Below are positions 9,193 to 19,201 of a stretch of DNA of 64,000 bases, piece by piece (positions within the stretch are counted from its first letter, which is position 1; each line of letters opens with the position of its first letter). Source of the DNA: Flammeovirga pacifica (GTDB taxonomy: Bacteria; Bacteroidota; Bacteroidia; Cytophagales; Flammeovirgaceae); assembly GCF_000807855.2 (NCBI RefSeq), contig NZ_JRYR02000002.1:1083429-1147428 (forward strand), read 5' to 3'. The translations under genes were made by a program, and so were the position numbers. The notes under the pieces are model-generated. The model made no database searches. It had not been told where the DNA came from and saw only the letters and a list, made by a program, of their open reading frames with translations.

Positions 9193-11013
9193 ATGAAAAA
9201 CAAACTAACTACGCTAGTTGTCCTACTAGGATACTTGTTATTACTGACAACATCATGTGATAAGTCAGAAGAAGTTATTAATGGTGGTGATAATCCAATA
9301 AATGGGATGGACGGCGTAACAGTAACAGCTTCAGATCCAACAATTGGTTATACCACTTTGGAGTTAACAGCAAACATTGAAAATTATGAAGATTCCTTAG
9401 AAGCTACGGCTAAATTCGTTGTCTACGATGGGGAAGAGGTGATTTCCGAAAAGTCTTTTACCAACGTACAAAATGGAGAGTTTACTTTCGAAGTATCAGA
9501 ATTAACTTCTGGTAAGGAATACCAATACGATTTTTCTGTAATTCGTGGCGAAGATGTCGTGACTACAGGGAAAAAGAAAGTAAGTACGCAAGAAGTAAAA
9601 ACAAACTTTACAGTAAATGGTGGTTTTACTTCATTACGATTAAACGGTGCTTTAGAAGGCGTTTTAGATAATACAAAAATCACGATTGTTGCAGAAGTAC
9701 TTTCCGGAGAGACTGTAGTAAAAACAGTTTCCGAAGAATACGACGCAGATCTTGAAGGGTTAGAATTCGTTGTTCCTGGTTTAGAGATGTCTTCTGATTA
9801 CTCTTCAAAAGTAACAGTAAAACATGGAGAGGATGTACTTTCTGTACAAGAGGAAAACTTCAAAACATATACCTTCGCTGTAAATACCTTAGAGGTAAGT
9901 AATAACCAAGGTGGTTTATACATGGAGGGGACATTCACTTCGGATATTGCACCTAACGATGATTTACAATTAGGTTTCTACTACAAAAAATCTTCAGATG
10001 CAGCATATACTTGGATGGATGCCGAAATGAAAGACGAGACGACTTTAGTAGCGGTAGGACACGGTTTAGATATTGGAGTGTCTTATGAGGTGAAAGCAGC
10101 AGTAAAAATTGTATTAGAAGAGAGTGAAGAAGTAGCCTCTGAAGTGAAAACGTTAGACGATTTACATGGTGGTGTATTTGTGGATGTTGCAGCGACTGGA
10201 ACTGGAGATGGTAGTAGTTGGGAGAATGCGTTTACGAAACCTCAAGATGCAGCAGATGCAGCAAATACACTTTCAGAAAACAATAGTGCAGCGACTGTTG
10301 AGATTTTATTTAAAAAAGGAGAGTATACAGAAACATTAATGTTTGAGAAGAATATTTTTATCAGAGGATCTTTTAATGGTGATATTTTTGAAAAATTAGA
10401 AGATAGAAATTTAATATCAAATATATCAATTTTTAAAGGTGGTATTAATATTCTTGCAAGAGCTTTTGAAAGTGGTAATTTGTGTGTTGATGGTTTTAAT
10501 TTTAAAAGAGCAAAATTAAATTACGTAGCAGGAGGTATTAAGATTAGAAATTGTACTTTTTATGGGTATGAAAATAATCAAAATATATCAGGGGCAGCGG
10601 TTGATGGTGTAACTAATTACTCACTACCTTTAGAAATTGAAAACTGTAATTTTTTCTATGATAATGAATATGGATATTCTCCCATAAGAGTTGTAGGAAT
10701 TTCTACAATCATAAAGAATTGTAATTTTAAGTTTTTAGTTGACAGTAAACGAAGAGATAGTGCTGTAGATTTCTCAGTGACAGATAAATTTGACTCAAAA
10801 CTTGTATTATCTAATGTGAAATTTGATTATGATATGATGATAACAAATAGTCATTATGTTTTAATTAAGCCATATAGTGAATTTCCTTTGGGTGAAATTA
10901 GTGAATATTTAGAGGTTGTTGATAACACATGTAAGACCGGAAAAATAATGGAGAATGATATTCTTTTTGATGGTGTACCTTTAAAAGATATAATAGGAAC
11001 TTGTAATAATTAA
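9193..11013 (+). CDS. Surface lipoprotein with Ig/Fn3-like repeats and beta-helix domain
   Basis: The 606-residue product has a lipoprotein signal ending at Cys22 (LLTTSC) followed by acidic residues, as in Bacteroidota lipoproteins exported to the cell surface. Residues 40-325 look like three related beta-sandwich modules of about 95 residues, each ending in a repeated TV/FK-T-type edge. From about 330 the motif ATGTGDGSSWENAFT marks the start of a right-handed beta-helix (pectin-lyase-like fold), as in many PULs and adhesins. No catalytic residues can be assigned. The A+T content rises sharply from about 10330: one line (9421-9480) is 26/60 G+C, another (10381-10440) only 9/60. The C-terminal half may therefore have been exchanged. 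It is followed at 11 bp by the next gene, so the two form an operon. Confidence 0.7.
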   Translation: MKNKLTTLVVLLGYLLLLTTSCDKSEEVINGGDNPINGMDGVTVTASDPTIGYTTLELTANIENYEDSLEATAKFVVYDGEEVISEKSFTNVQNGEFTFEVSELTSGKEYQYDFSVIRGEDVVTTGKKKVSTQEVKTNFTVNGGFTSLRLNGALEGVLDNTKITIVAEVLSGETVVKTVSEEYDADLEGLEFVVPGLEMSSDYSSKVTVKHGEDVLSVQEENFKTYTFAVNTLEVSNNQGGLYMEGTFTSDIAPNDDLQLGFYYKKSSDAAYTWMDAEMKDETTLVAVGHGLDIGVSYEVKAAVKIVLEESEEVASEVKTLDDLHGGVFVDVAATGTGDGSSWENAFTKPQDAADAANTLSENNSAATVEILFKKGEYTETLMFEKNIFIRGSFNGDIFEKLEDRNLISNISIFKGGINILARAFESGNLCVDGFNFKRAKLNYVAGGIKIRNCTFYGYENNQNISGAAVDGVTNYSLPLEIENCNFFYDNEYGYSPIRVVGISTIIKNCNFKFLVDSKRRDSAVDFSVTDKFDSKLVLSNVKFDYDMMITNSHYVLIKPYSEFPLGEISEYLEVVDNTCKTGKIMENDILFDGVPLKDIIGTCNN

Positions 11014-11024
11014 AATATACGAAT

Positions 11025-13146
11025 ATGAGGTTTTCTGTACTTATTTTAATTTTTACTCTTTCACTTATTAATTTTTCATTTGGGAATGAAATTAATAAGA
11101 ATATTGATTCATTTGAACTAAAAAATAATAATTATAATTCTATTGACATTGGTGAAAATACATTTTATGTTTTTTCTTCCAACGATGATTCAATAAAATT
11201 TTCATTAAGTGGAGTAGCACATGCTAATGAAGGGTCAACAGGTGATCCTCAATATGTAGTTTATTCTTTTTCTTCTTCCAAAATTTTTTTTGATGATAAG
11301 GAATTAAGTTTGGATTCTACTAATTATAATTTAAATAATAATCCTACTGAAATTTCGATCAATAAATCAAGTATAGCTTCTTATGTTACAGATGAAAGTT
11401 TAAATAAAATAGACTTAATTATTACTTACACGAAGATAACATTTATTTGGAATTCTATTTCACAAGAGTACGATGAGGTAACAGAATATTTAATTTACAC
11501 TTTAGAGCCTGAGAAAATAATAGACGTATTCTTTGATTTCACACAACCGGAAGTAGAATTATCAGACCTGACAGTTGCCAAATCAGAAACAGAAGTCAAT
11601 ATTTCAGTAAAGGTAGATGATCCTACATTTAATACTGAACAAGAACATGAATTAGTTTTTAGTAATAATTCAACAGAAATATTTAGATTACCACAAATTG
11701 GAAACCCTAGTCATGATAGTGGTAATCAATATACTTTAGATTTTGGTGCTCCAAGTTCAGATGGTAGTTTCTTTAGAGGTAATGAAGAATTAAGTATGTA
11801 CATAGAACATACAGACCTTGCAGGAAATAAAGGAGTTGTTACCCAAATAAATGATAATGGTACTCATAGGAATCCTATTATAAAATTAACAGAAAATGAA
11901 TTTTACATAGCGAGTGTACATCATCAGAAAACTAAAAATTATCTAAAACAAGGTTCTCAACTAAAATATAAGTTTGCTTTTGAAGACGGTGTTTCAGAAC
12001 AAGTTATTGATGAAAATTTTTCAGAAATAGTGTTATTTAATGAAGCTAATGAAGTAAAAAAAGTCTTGTATCCAAGAGATAGTGAGGTTAATATTAATAC
12101 AGATAATAATAGAATTATCTTAACCTTGAATACAGATATACTAAATCTATTCAATGAAGGAGAAGTAATTAAATCTTTTGTTAATCTATATAATACTTCT
12201 GATCCAAGATTAAATGCCACTTGGACGGATTATCACATTATAGATAATACGAAGCCTAGCTTACTAGCTGACCCAATCCTTCGTGTTGCAAATACTGAAG
12301 TTTTATCTCCAGAATGGAGTACAGAAGACTTAACTTGGTTGCAATCTGATTCGGAAGCAATTGTAACGTTGAATTTGAACGAATTTGATTTAGATAAAGA
12401 CGAAACAAGTCTTAAAGTTAATAGAGTAATTGTAGATGGATCAAATACTAATGAACAGGAACTATCTATTGCTTTAGATAACTTCACCAAAGATAATAGT
12501 AATCTAAATCAACTTATTTTCAAATTTAACCCGAACGAAGGATTGTCAAATCCAAATAAGTATCCAACTTATTTTACTATTGTAGGAATTGAAGCAAAAG
12601 ATATTGCAAATAACTCAAGTGGGAGGTTAGATTTATCATCTTCTTCTGAAAATTATTATTTCTCCTCTTTTGATCCTTCAATTGATTTATCCAATATTAT
12701 TTATTTGCAAGATCAAGGCAGTGGAGAAGTAGCAGTCGATCCAGAATCAGGTCAATTGATAAATAGTCAGGTTAGAATTACAATGCCATACGAAGCATCT
12801 GCATTAATTCCTGAAAACATTAGTGTAAGAGTAATCGGAACAAATGGAAATGCACCATTAGAATCTATAGAAGTTATAGAGGAGAAAGACTTGGAAGAGA
12901 ATGTTATAGGTTATCTTATTGCAATAACAGTTAACATTGTTCCTGGTGAATTTGATAGTGGTATATGAAAACGATGAAGATGGGACAGAATTGTTTAGAT
13001 ATGAAGATGAGAATTTAAATAATACTGACAAAGTTTATATCGAAATTCCATATAGTGCTATTACGGGTAATATAAGTAATCCATACTTAGGAGAATTAAA
13101 GCTCGCTTATAGGACGTATAATAGTTCAAATCACCCTTCTGTTTAA
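11025..13146 (+). pseudogene. Secreted beta-sandwich protein gene, frameshifted near its 3' end
   Basis: An open frame of 647 residues (11025-12968) begins with a signal peptide (MRFSVLILIFTLSLINFSFG). It continues with a beta-rich, Ig-like sequence without catalytic motifs that I recognise. It stops at 12966-12968, but the +1 frame carries on without interruption from about 12955 to 13146, with the same composition and beta-type sequence (VVYENDEDGTELFRYED...). The two parts read as one protein broken by a one-base indel. The second stop falls inside the stem of a strong terminator, confirming that 13146 was the original end. The break could be a true mutation, phase variation or a sequencing error. 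It is the second gene of the operon with the beta-helix lipoprotein and shares its low G+C content. Confidence 0.65.
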
Positions 13147-13191
13147 GTATCAAGCGACAGGCGTTACTTAGAACAGAAGGGATTTTTTTTT
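13134..13191 (+). terminator. Rho-independent terminator
   Basis: The stem CCCTTCTGTTTAAGTA pairs with TACTTAGAACAGAAGGG, with one bulged G, across a loop of about 16 nt. A run of nine T follows. It ends the 9193-13146 operon, and the last stop codon is inside the stem. Confidence 0.9.
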
Positions 13192-13219
13192 ATCATAATA
13201 TCAAGGAAATAAGAATTTT

Positions 13220-13404
13220 AAAGCATGGAAGAAGAGTTAAAATCTTCTTCAAATATGGATTAGATTATATTTCAGATAAGCTATTAGATAAAAATTTTAA
13301 TGATCAAGATTTTCACACAAAACTGTTTTTGTCATGCACTTAGAAAAATTGGAGTAACGCCTATCAATTGGATACTTATAATAGTTAGGTATTACAAACA
13401 TTAA
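13220..13404 (+). pseudogene. Relic of an AraC-type HTH regulator C-terminus
   Basis: Two short frames joined at about 13311 read like the end of an AraC/XylS DNA-binding domain. The first ends in KNFNDQDF; the second is FTQNCFCHALRKIGVTPINW, which resembles the conserved F-x-R-x-F-K-K-x-x-G-x-T-P segment of that family. No start codon, upstream domain or intact frame remains. A regulator may have stood here before the flanking genes arrived; the neighbouring polysaccharide cluster now has no regulator in view. Confidence 0.4.
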
Positions 13405-13464
13405 AAAACTTATTGTAGCAAATTAACCCTCATTACTTACATAAAACATGGTGTATTCGTTTTT

Positions 13465-14862
13465 TTAATCTTCATATTTAGGATTCAATTTTGTAGGAAT
13501 TGGGGCATTAGTATCTTTCCACCATTTTTGTAAATCCTTTAGAAGTTCTTCTACCTTTTTAGGCTTAATTTTAGCTAAATTGTTTTGCTCTCCAATATCT
13601 TCAGCTAAGTTAAATAAATCAATGTCATCATCTTCAAAATAGTAATGCATTTTCCAATCGCCTTTACGTATTACCGAGCCAGGTCTTGTTCTAAATAACG
13701 AATCTCTGTTTTCGTTGTCTTTTCTATAGTAGGCTTCTAAATAGATGGGAAAATGCCAAAATAATGGACGCTCTAGTGCTGCTGTTTTTCCTTCAAGTAC
13801 TGAAGAAATATTATCTCCATCTAATTCCAATTGTGTATTTTCAATACCAGCATAATTTAGAATAGTTGGAAAAATATCGAGATTGGATATTGGTACATCA
13901 CTCTTTGTATTTGGTGTAATTTTATTATTGAAAACAAAGAAAAAAGGCGCTCGAATACCACCTTCATAATAACTTCCCTTTCCAGCTCTTAAAGGTTTTT
14001 GTTGGGTTATTCCATACAACCCTCCGTTATCTGAAGTAAATACAATCAAGGTATTATCAAAAAGATTTTTGTTTTTTAATACTTTTATTAGCAACCCAAT
14101 ATTTCTATCTAGATTATCTATCATGGTAGCGTATTTATAGTTTTTTTGACCATTCCAGGGTGCCTTATTCTTATATTTAGTTAGTAAGCTATCTACTGGA
14201 GTTATAGGTGTATGTACAGCATATGGAGAATAGTAAAGAAAGAATGGTGAAGCAATCGTATCAACAAACTCTATCGCCTTTTCCATGACCAAATCCGTTA
14301 AATATTCACTTTTCCCTTTAGCAATACGCACACTTTTATAAGGTGGGTAATAACTTTTTGGAAGACCTGCATGGCTACCACCTATATTTACATCAAAACC
14401 ATCTTCAAGAGGATTATGACTCAAATGCCACTTGCCTGCATGACAGGTAGTATATCCATTACTTTTTAGAACTTCAGGAATTATAGTAAATTCTGACGCT
14501 AAGAGGTTTGTGTTTTTTGTTGGAATTATTTTTCGATCTTTCGCTAACCCTCTTTCAGAAGAATTTACCGTATAAACCCCATGACGTGGTGTCCACATTC
14601 CTGTCATTAAACAGGCTCTACTCGGTGCACAGTTTGCTGATGCTGCATAACCATTGGTAAACACCATACCATTGGTAGAGAGCTTATCAATATTAGGTGT
14701 TTCGTAATACTCACTTCCCATAAAACCAACATCTTTCCAACCCATGTCATCAATATTTATAATAACTATGTTTGGTTTCACATTATTTTTATCTGTTGAT
14801 TGAATACTACAGGAAACAAGTGATGAAAATAAAATAATAGTAATGACTACTATCAGCTTCAT
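13465..14862 (-). CDS. Type I sulfatase, lipoprotein
   Basis: This exported sulfatase belongs to the alkaline-phosphatase superfamily (S1) and hydrolyses sulfate esters on polysaccharide fragments. I place the start at 14862, giving a lipoprotein signal with Cys near residue 18 (FSSLVSC); an in-frame ATG at 14898 would add 12 charged residues. The formylglycine motif is C-A-P-S-R (Cys78 from this start) within CAPSRACLMTG. Metal-binding aspartates lie in NIDDMG, with further metal-site residues in TSDNGG and a histidine pair region near HAGKWHLSH. Length fits the family. The gene is separate (about 250 bp) from the next sulfatase upstream and may be transcribed alone. The sulfatase subfamily and the sugar position it desulfates cannot be read from the sequence. 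Confidence 0.88.
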   Translation of the reverse strand: MKLIVVITIILFSSLVSCSIQSTDKNNVKPNIVIINIDDMGWKDVGFMGSEYYETPNIDKLSTNGMVFTNGYAASANCAPSRACLMTGMWTPRHGVYTVNSSERGLAKDRKIIPTKNTNLLASEFTIIPEVLKSNGYTTCHAGKWHLSHNPLEDGFDVNIGGSHAGLPKSYYPPYKSVRIAKGKSEYLTDLVMEKAIEFVDTIASPFFLYYSPYAVHTPITPVDSLLTKYKNKAPWNGQKNYKYATMIDNLDRNIGLLIKVLKNKNLFDNTLIVFTSDNGGLYGITQQKPLRAGKGSYYEGGIRAPFFFVFNNKITPNTKSDVPISNLDIFPTILNYAGIENTQLELDGDNISSVLEGKTAALERPLFWHFPIYLEAYYRKDNENRDSLFRTRPGSVIRKGDWKMHYYFEDDDIDLFNLAEDIGEQNNLAKIKPKKVEELLKDLQKWWKDTNAPIPTKLNPKYED

Positions 14863-15109
14863 TTTTTTATATTTTTCAAGACAAAAGTTCATATTCATTT
14901 TTTTTAATTATGACTTACATAAAATAAGTCGATATTTTTAATTCTTAACATTTCACTCCAATTGATCATTTCATACACACAATTTATTGTAGCCCAAAGA
15001 TGTAATAGATGCTGTAGGAAATTACGATATTGCACTATATCTTTTCTTAAAGTTCTTATATTGAAATTAACATACTACAATAAGTCTTAGTTATTAAGTG
15101 TGTTATGAT

Positions 15110-16543
15110 TTAATCTAATAATCTATTATTTAAAACCCTCTTTAAACTATCCACCACTTCTGAGTTTTCTTCTGCTACATTTTTGTTTTCCTTCTCCATG
15201 GTTGTATGATCGTATAATTCTACAAATCCATCCTTATGAAGTGTCATTCGATGGGTAGATGTTCTGACGCTTGAAGCTTTACCTGTATAGGCTATAGCTG
15301 TGTGGCCAGGGGTATTAGGTGCAGCTAATATCTCTTTTAATGATTCACCTTGTGCGTATTTAGGAATTTCAATTCCTGTCAAATCACATAATGTCGGAAA
15401 AATGTCGAGGGTCTCTACGATAGCATTTGTGGTCGTTCCTTTTTGTTGCATTCCAGGATACTGAATGATTAGTGGTGCATGTAAGGCTTCTTCGAATAAA
15501 CTATGTTTCCCCCAAATAGCATGTTCTCCCAGGTGCCAACCATGATCTCCCCATAATACAACAATGGTGTTTTTATCCGCTCCTGTTCTTTTCAATTCAT
15601 CTAGAATGATACCTACTTGAGCATCTGCATAGCTTACACATGCTGCATAATGACGACGTACTTCATCCGCAAAATCCTTATTTTTATTGGGGTTTAATCC
15701 CCAACGGTTGTACCCCATAAACTCACCCGATCCATGCCATGTTGTTTTTCCTTTTGGCTTTTGAGGATGTGCTATTTCAGGCAGTTCTACTCCATCATAC
15801 CGATCGTAATAAGATTGTGGAGCTCCAAATGGCAAGTGAGGTTTGATAATACCATAGGCAAGAAAAAAGGGTTTTTCATTATTAGAGGTCAGCAATCTTA
15901 ATTGTTTTAATGCTTCATCTGTAATTGCACCGTCTGGGTAAGTATAGTCATCCCCTTTTTCCGACTGAAAAACATCTGTGCTCGCCGATGTTATTCGTTG
16001 CTGTCCATTGGCTAAGCCGTGCATCATTCCTTTAGGGTGTTCCCATTCTGCAACTGGCATAAGATGTTTATCCCAAGCGTTTGGCATTTCAATCTCTGTA
16101 CTGTCATTCCAATTCTTACCTCCTCTTCCACCGGGATGATGAGATACTTTACCGACCGAGACTGTTGTATACCCATGGTTTTTAAACCATTCGGGCATAC
16201 TGTCATCTATTTTTTCTGTACCTTTTTTTATTTTATTCGCTCTTCTAAATAGTGCATTATTACCTGATGGTCCATACTTACCCGTCAATAAAGTATAGCG
16301 AGACGGCCCACAACTTGGGGCGTTAACGTAATGTTTTTGAAATGCAACTCCCTCTGCAGCAAAAGAATCTATGTTAGGTGAACTGATATAGTTTGCACCA
16401 AAACTGCTTAATTCTGGTCGAAGGTCATCTACACAAATAAGTAAAATATTTGGTTTTGAACTGACCTTCGCATTTTGACAACTAGTGATTAAAAATAAGG
16501 ATACAAGTGTACCAAAAATTGAAGCTGTTTTTTTTATTTTCAT
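15110..16543 (-). CDS. Type I sulfatase of iduronate-2-sulfatase-like type, lipoprotein
   Basis: The 477-residue lipoprotein (Cys22 in FLITSC) has the iduronate-2-sulfatase-like N-terminus [19 protein letters not shown]. Its formylglycine site is C-G-P-S-R at Cys78, and the metal site is [11 protein letters not shown]. Uronate-2-sulfatase relatives recur in ulvan and glycosaminoglycan clusters, so a sulfated uronate or rhamnose unit is a plausible substrate. Its ATG overlaps the stop codon of the oxidoreductase gene by one base (TAATG), so translation is coupled. A sugar oxidoreductase directly coupled to an exported sulfatase is unusual because the two act in different compartments. Confidence 0.87.
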   Translation of the reverse strand: MKIKKTASIFGTLVSLFLITSCQNAKVSSKPNILLICVDDLRPELSSFGANYISSPNIDSFAAEGVAFQKHYVNAPSCGPSRYTLLTGKYGPSGNNALFRRANKIKKGTEKIDDSMPEWFKNHGYTTVSVGKVSHHPGGRGGKNWNDSTEIEMPNAWDKHLMPVAEWEHPKGMMHGLANGQQRITSASTDVFQSEKGDDYTYPDGAITDEALKQLRLLTSNNEKPFFLAYGIIKPHLPFGAPQSYYDRYDGVELPEIAHPQKPKGKTTWHGSGEFMGYNRWGLNPNKNKDFADEVRRHYAACVSYADAQVGIILDELKRTGADKNTIVVLWGDHGWHLGEHAIWGKHSLFEEALHAPLIIQYPGMQQKGTTTNAIVETLDIFPTLCDLTGIEIPKYAQGESLKEILAAPNTPGHTAIAYTGKASSVRTSTHRMTLHKDGFVELYDHTTMEKENKNVAEENSEVVDSLKRVLNNRLLD

Positions 16544-17526
16544 TATATTTTACCTAATATTTTGTCCATGACCCAACTTACATGTTGTGCATCATAAGGG
16601 GTGGATGGATGAGTGAAATCATCTTCCATTAAATGCTTTTTCATATGCTCTACATGGCACAATTGCACATGTTTTGGATGCTCAATTTCTATTGTTTCTA
16701 TCTTATTACCTTTCTTTAATTGTATTGGATTTTCATGAAAAATAGATAAAACAATTGTCCCTTCACTTCCTAGAATTTCTAAGGTTTCTTCTTCTTTTTG
16801 ACTTCCAAAATTCCAATAACCAGTACCTGTTATGCCATTGTTAAACAACCAAGATGCAGTGATGGAATCATAGGCTGAATATAATTTTTGTTGATTAGTA
16901 CAATGTCCTGTCACTTCTTTAAATTTACCGAAAAAATGCACTAATAAATCTATTCCATGACTAGCTAAATCATCAAAATAGCCACCTAAGGCGATGTTAC
17001 TGTCTGTTCTCCAATTGTATTCTTTCGATACATCTAATGCACTTGGTGGACTGCTTAATTTCCAATTGATATGTCTTACCTCTCCTATTTCATTATGATC
17101 CAACCATGTCTTTACTTTTTCAAAACGTGGTAATGACCTTCTGTAATAAGCGACAAACAAAGGGATATTTTTCTCTTTAAAGGTATTGTAAATAGCTAGA
17201 CTATCTTGGTAGTTGGGTGCTAAAGGTTTTTCGATACAACATATCTTATTGGCTTTAGCTACTTTTAAAGCATAATATAAATGAACATCTGGAGGTGTTG
17301 CAATGTAAATGGCATCTATTTCAGGGTCATTAATTAATTGATCAGCATCGGTGTAGTATTTTTCTACCCCATGTCTTTTAGCATAATCTTGAACTTTTGT
17401 AGCATCTCTTCTCATGACTGCTTTCAATTCAAAACCCTCTACAATTTGATAGGCTGGCCCGCTTTTTACCTCAGTTACATCACCACAACCTATTATTCCC
17501 CATTTTATGTTATTTATGTACTTCAT
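16543..17526 (-). CDS. Gfo/Idh/MocA-family oxidoreductase
   Basis: The 327-residue cytoplasmic protein has an N-terminal Rossmann fold with the nucleotide-binding loop GIIGCGDV (about residues 10-17), the family E-K-P motif in CCIEKPLAP, and the C-terminal alpha/beta substrate domain. Family members oxidise or reduce sugars, inositols and uronates with NAD(P). In this context it may process a sugar released from the polysaccharide, but the substrate is not readable. It starts only 17 bp after a large hairpin that probably ends the upstream operon, and it is translationally coupled to the downstream sulfatase. Confidence 0.85.
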   Translation of the reverse strand: MKYINNIKWGIIGCGDVTEVKSGPAYQIVEGFELKAVMRRDATKVQDYAKRHGVEKYYTDADQLINDPEIDAIYIATPPDVHLYYALKVAKANKICCIEKPLAPNYQDSLAIYNTFKEKNIPLFVAYYRRSLPRFEKVKTWLDHNEIGEVRHINWKLSSPPSALDVSKEYNWRTDSNIALGGYFDDLASHGIDLLVHFFGKFKEVTGHCTNQQKLYSAYDSITASWLFNNGITGTGYWNFGSQKEEETLEILGSEGTIVLSIFHENPIQLKKGNKIETIEIEHPKHVQLCHVEHMKKHLMEDDFTHPSTPYDAQHVSWVMDKILGKI

Positions 17527-17537
17527 ATTTTAAATTT

Positions 17538-17607
17538 AATAAAAATACGTACCACAACTCTCCACTTAAAATATTTTTTTTTAAAATTGAGAACGGGGTA
17601 CGTATTT
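17538..17607 (-). terminator. Long-arm hairpin between operons, probable terminator
   Basis: Arms AAATACGTACC (17543-17553) and GGTACGTATTT (17597-17607) are perfectly complementary over 11 bp, with further partial pairing of A/T tracts in the loop. Read on the minus strand the hairpin is followed by a T-rich tract. It begins 40 bp after the sulfatase stop at 17647 and ends 17 bp before the oxidoreductase start. Either the promoter of the next operon overlaps it, or it attenuates read-through. Confidence 0.6.
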
Positions 17608-17646
17608 AAAAACTACTAAATTAATTCAGGTAAAGAATCCAACTAT

Positions 17647-19107
17647 TCAAGACTTTTTCTTTGTTACTTTTTTCTTCTTAAGAAAAAGAAAATCATACTT
17701 ATCTTTTGGATATTGCGCATACAATAATCCTTTCATGTTATCGACAATTTTCTGATGCTTAGCATCATCTACATAATTAATATTTTGAACACTGTAATCT
17801 TGATCACACAAATAGAGTTCTGAAGAGTGAAGTTTCTTATTCTGAAGATCTCTCCATTCTGTATACCTCCATTCTCCATTGGTTACAGTTAATCCCATTA
17901 TCTTATCTCCTCTAGCATAAAGGCTGTAAGCGGCCTCATCCCCTTTTTTATTGGGCTTATCTAATAATGGCACCAAAGATTTACCATCAACGTTTTTTAA
18001 TGTCAGGCCACATGCATCTGCTAATGTTGGGAAAACATCAATGTTTTCTACAAGTGCATCAGAAGTTTTATTAGATTTTGCTTTGTTATAATTAGTTTCT
18101 CTACTAATAATTAAAGGTACTCTTGTATCTAATTCAAAGTTGGTGTGTTTGCACCAATCTCCATATTCTCCCAATTTCCATCCATGATCACTCATAAATA
18201 CAACAATGGTATTTTTTCTTAAGTCCAATGCCTCTAAAGTATCCATAATTTTACCTACTTGTGCATCGATATAACTTACACTTGCATAGTAACCATGAAT
18301 AAGTGTTTGGCTTGTTTCATCATTTAATTGTCCTTTTTTAGGCATTCCGTAATAGCCTCTTAATTCTCCCCAAGGAGTTGTTGCATAAGTACTGACATCA
18401 GTAGGCTGTTGTCTTAAAGGAATTTTAAATGATGAACGATCATATAAATCCCAATATTTTTTAGGGGCATTAAATGGTAAGTGCGGTTTACTAAGTCCGA
18501 CAACCATCATAAAAGGATCGTTTTTGATTTCCTTTAAAGTCTTGATAGCTGCCACTGCTACTCTACCGTCTTTGTACGCTTCATCTTTAACATCTGCTGC
18601 TTCGTATGCAGGACCTTTTCTACCACCCACTTCTTTAATACTGTCTATCAAAGCGAGATTTTCTGGAAGTACGTAAGCGTTCGGCTCTTTTGGTATATGG
18701 ATACTCCAATTGTCTATATCGTCTCTTGTATGATGATATACTTTACCTATACTTACTGTTTTATATCCATTAGATTTATAAAACTGAGGCATAGTTACCA
18801 TGTCTTTTTGTACAGAGCGCAATGGCGTAAAAATTGAATAAACGCCTATTTGATCTACTCTTTTTGAGGTGAGTATACTCATTCTAGAAGGTGCACAAAT
18901 ACCTTGTTGAGCATAGGCTGAGTTGAACTTAATGCCCTGTTCAGCTAATTTATCAATATTAGGCGTTTGGATCACATCGTTTCCGTAACATCCTAAATTA
19001 GGACGTAAATCGTCTACTAAAAATACCAATACATTGGGCTTCTCTTGTGCTGCCACCCAAAAGGAATTAAGTAATAGAACTACTAAGAGTAAGGTTTTTC
19101 GTTTCAT
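17647..19107 (-). CDS. Type I sulfatase of iduronate-2-sulfatase-like type
   Basis: This secreted sulfatase has a Sec signal peptide (KTLLLVVLLLNSFWVAAQ), best served by the ATG at 19107; an ATG five codons upstream is also possible. The iduronate-2-sulfatase-like start PNVLVFLVDDLRPNLGCYG is followed by the formylglycine motif C-A-P-S-R (Cys71 from this start). A metal-site segment MSDHGWKLGEYGDWCKH is present. The C-terminus is a short lysine-rich tail (KKKKVTKKKS), unusual for an exported enzyme. It is the last gene of a five-hydrolase operon running from 28561 down to here, with gaps of 40 to 100 bp, and is followed by the hairpin at 17543-17607. Confidence 0.88.
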   Translation of the reverse strand: MKRKTLLLVVLLLNSFWVAAQEKPNVLVFLVDDLRPNLGCYGNDVIQTPNIDKLAEQGIKFNSAYAQQGICAPSRMSILTSKRVDQIGVYSIFTPLRSVQKDMVTMPQFYKSNGYKTVSIGKVYHHTRDDIDNWSIHIPKEPNAYVLPENLALIDSIKEVGGRKGPAYEAADVKDEAYKDGRVAVAAIKTLKEIKNDPFMMVVGLSKPHLPFNAPKKYWDLYDRSSFKIPLRQQPTDVSTYATTPWGELRGYYGMPKKGQLNDETSQTLIHGYYASVSYIDAQVGKIMDTLEALDLRKNTIVVFMSDHGWKLGEYGDWCKHTNFELDTRVPLIISRETNYNKAKSNKTSDALVENIDVFPTLADACGLTLKNVDGKSLVPLLDKPNKKGDEAAYSLYARGDKIMGLTVTNGEWRYTEWRDLQNKKLHSSELYLCDQDYSVQNINYVDDAKHQKIVDNMKGLLYAQYPKDKYDFLFLKKKKVTKKKS

Positions 19108-19201
19108 TGTTATGTTGTTCATTCACCACCTCAAAATGTGGTTTGTTATTTATTTTATTGATAAGTCCTTTTAAAACTAAAGTCTGTTTATGTATCAAGC
19201 A

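Noticed and set aside
12937-13146. 69-codon frame as a separate gene
   Set aside because: It reads as the continuation of the preceding frame after a +1 shift and lacks a credible start of its own.
15014-15037. Possible further copy of the shared element before the sulfatase at 13465
   Set aside because: GTAGGAAATTACGATATTG matches only the first few core bases; not better than chance by eye.
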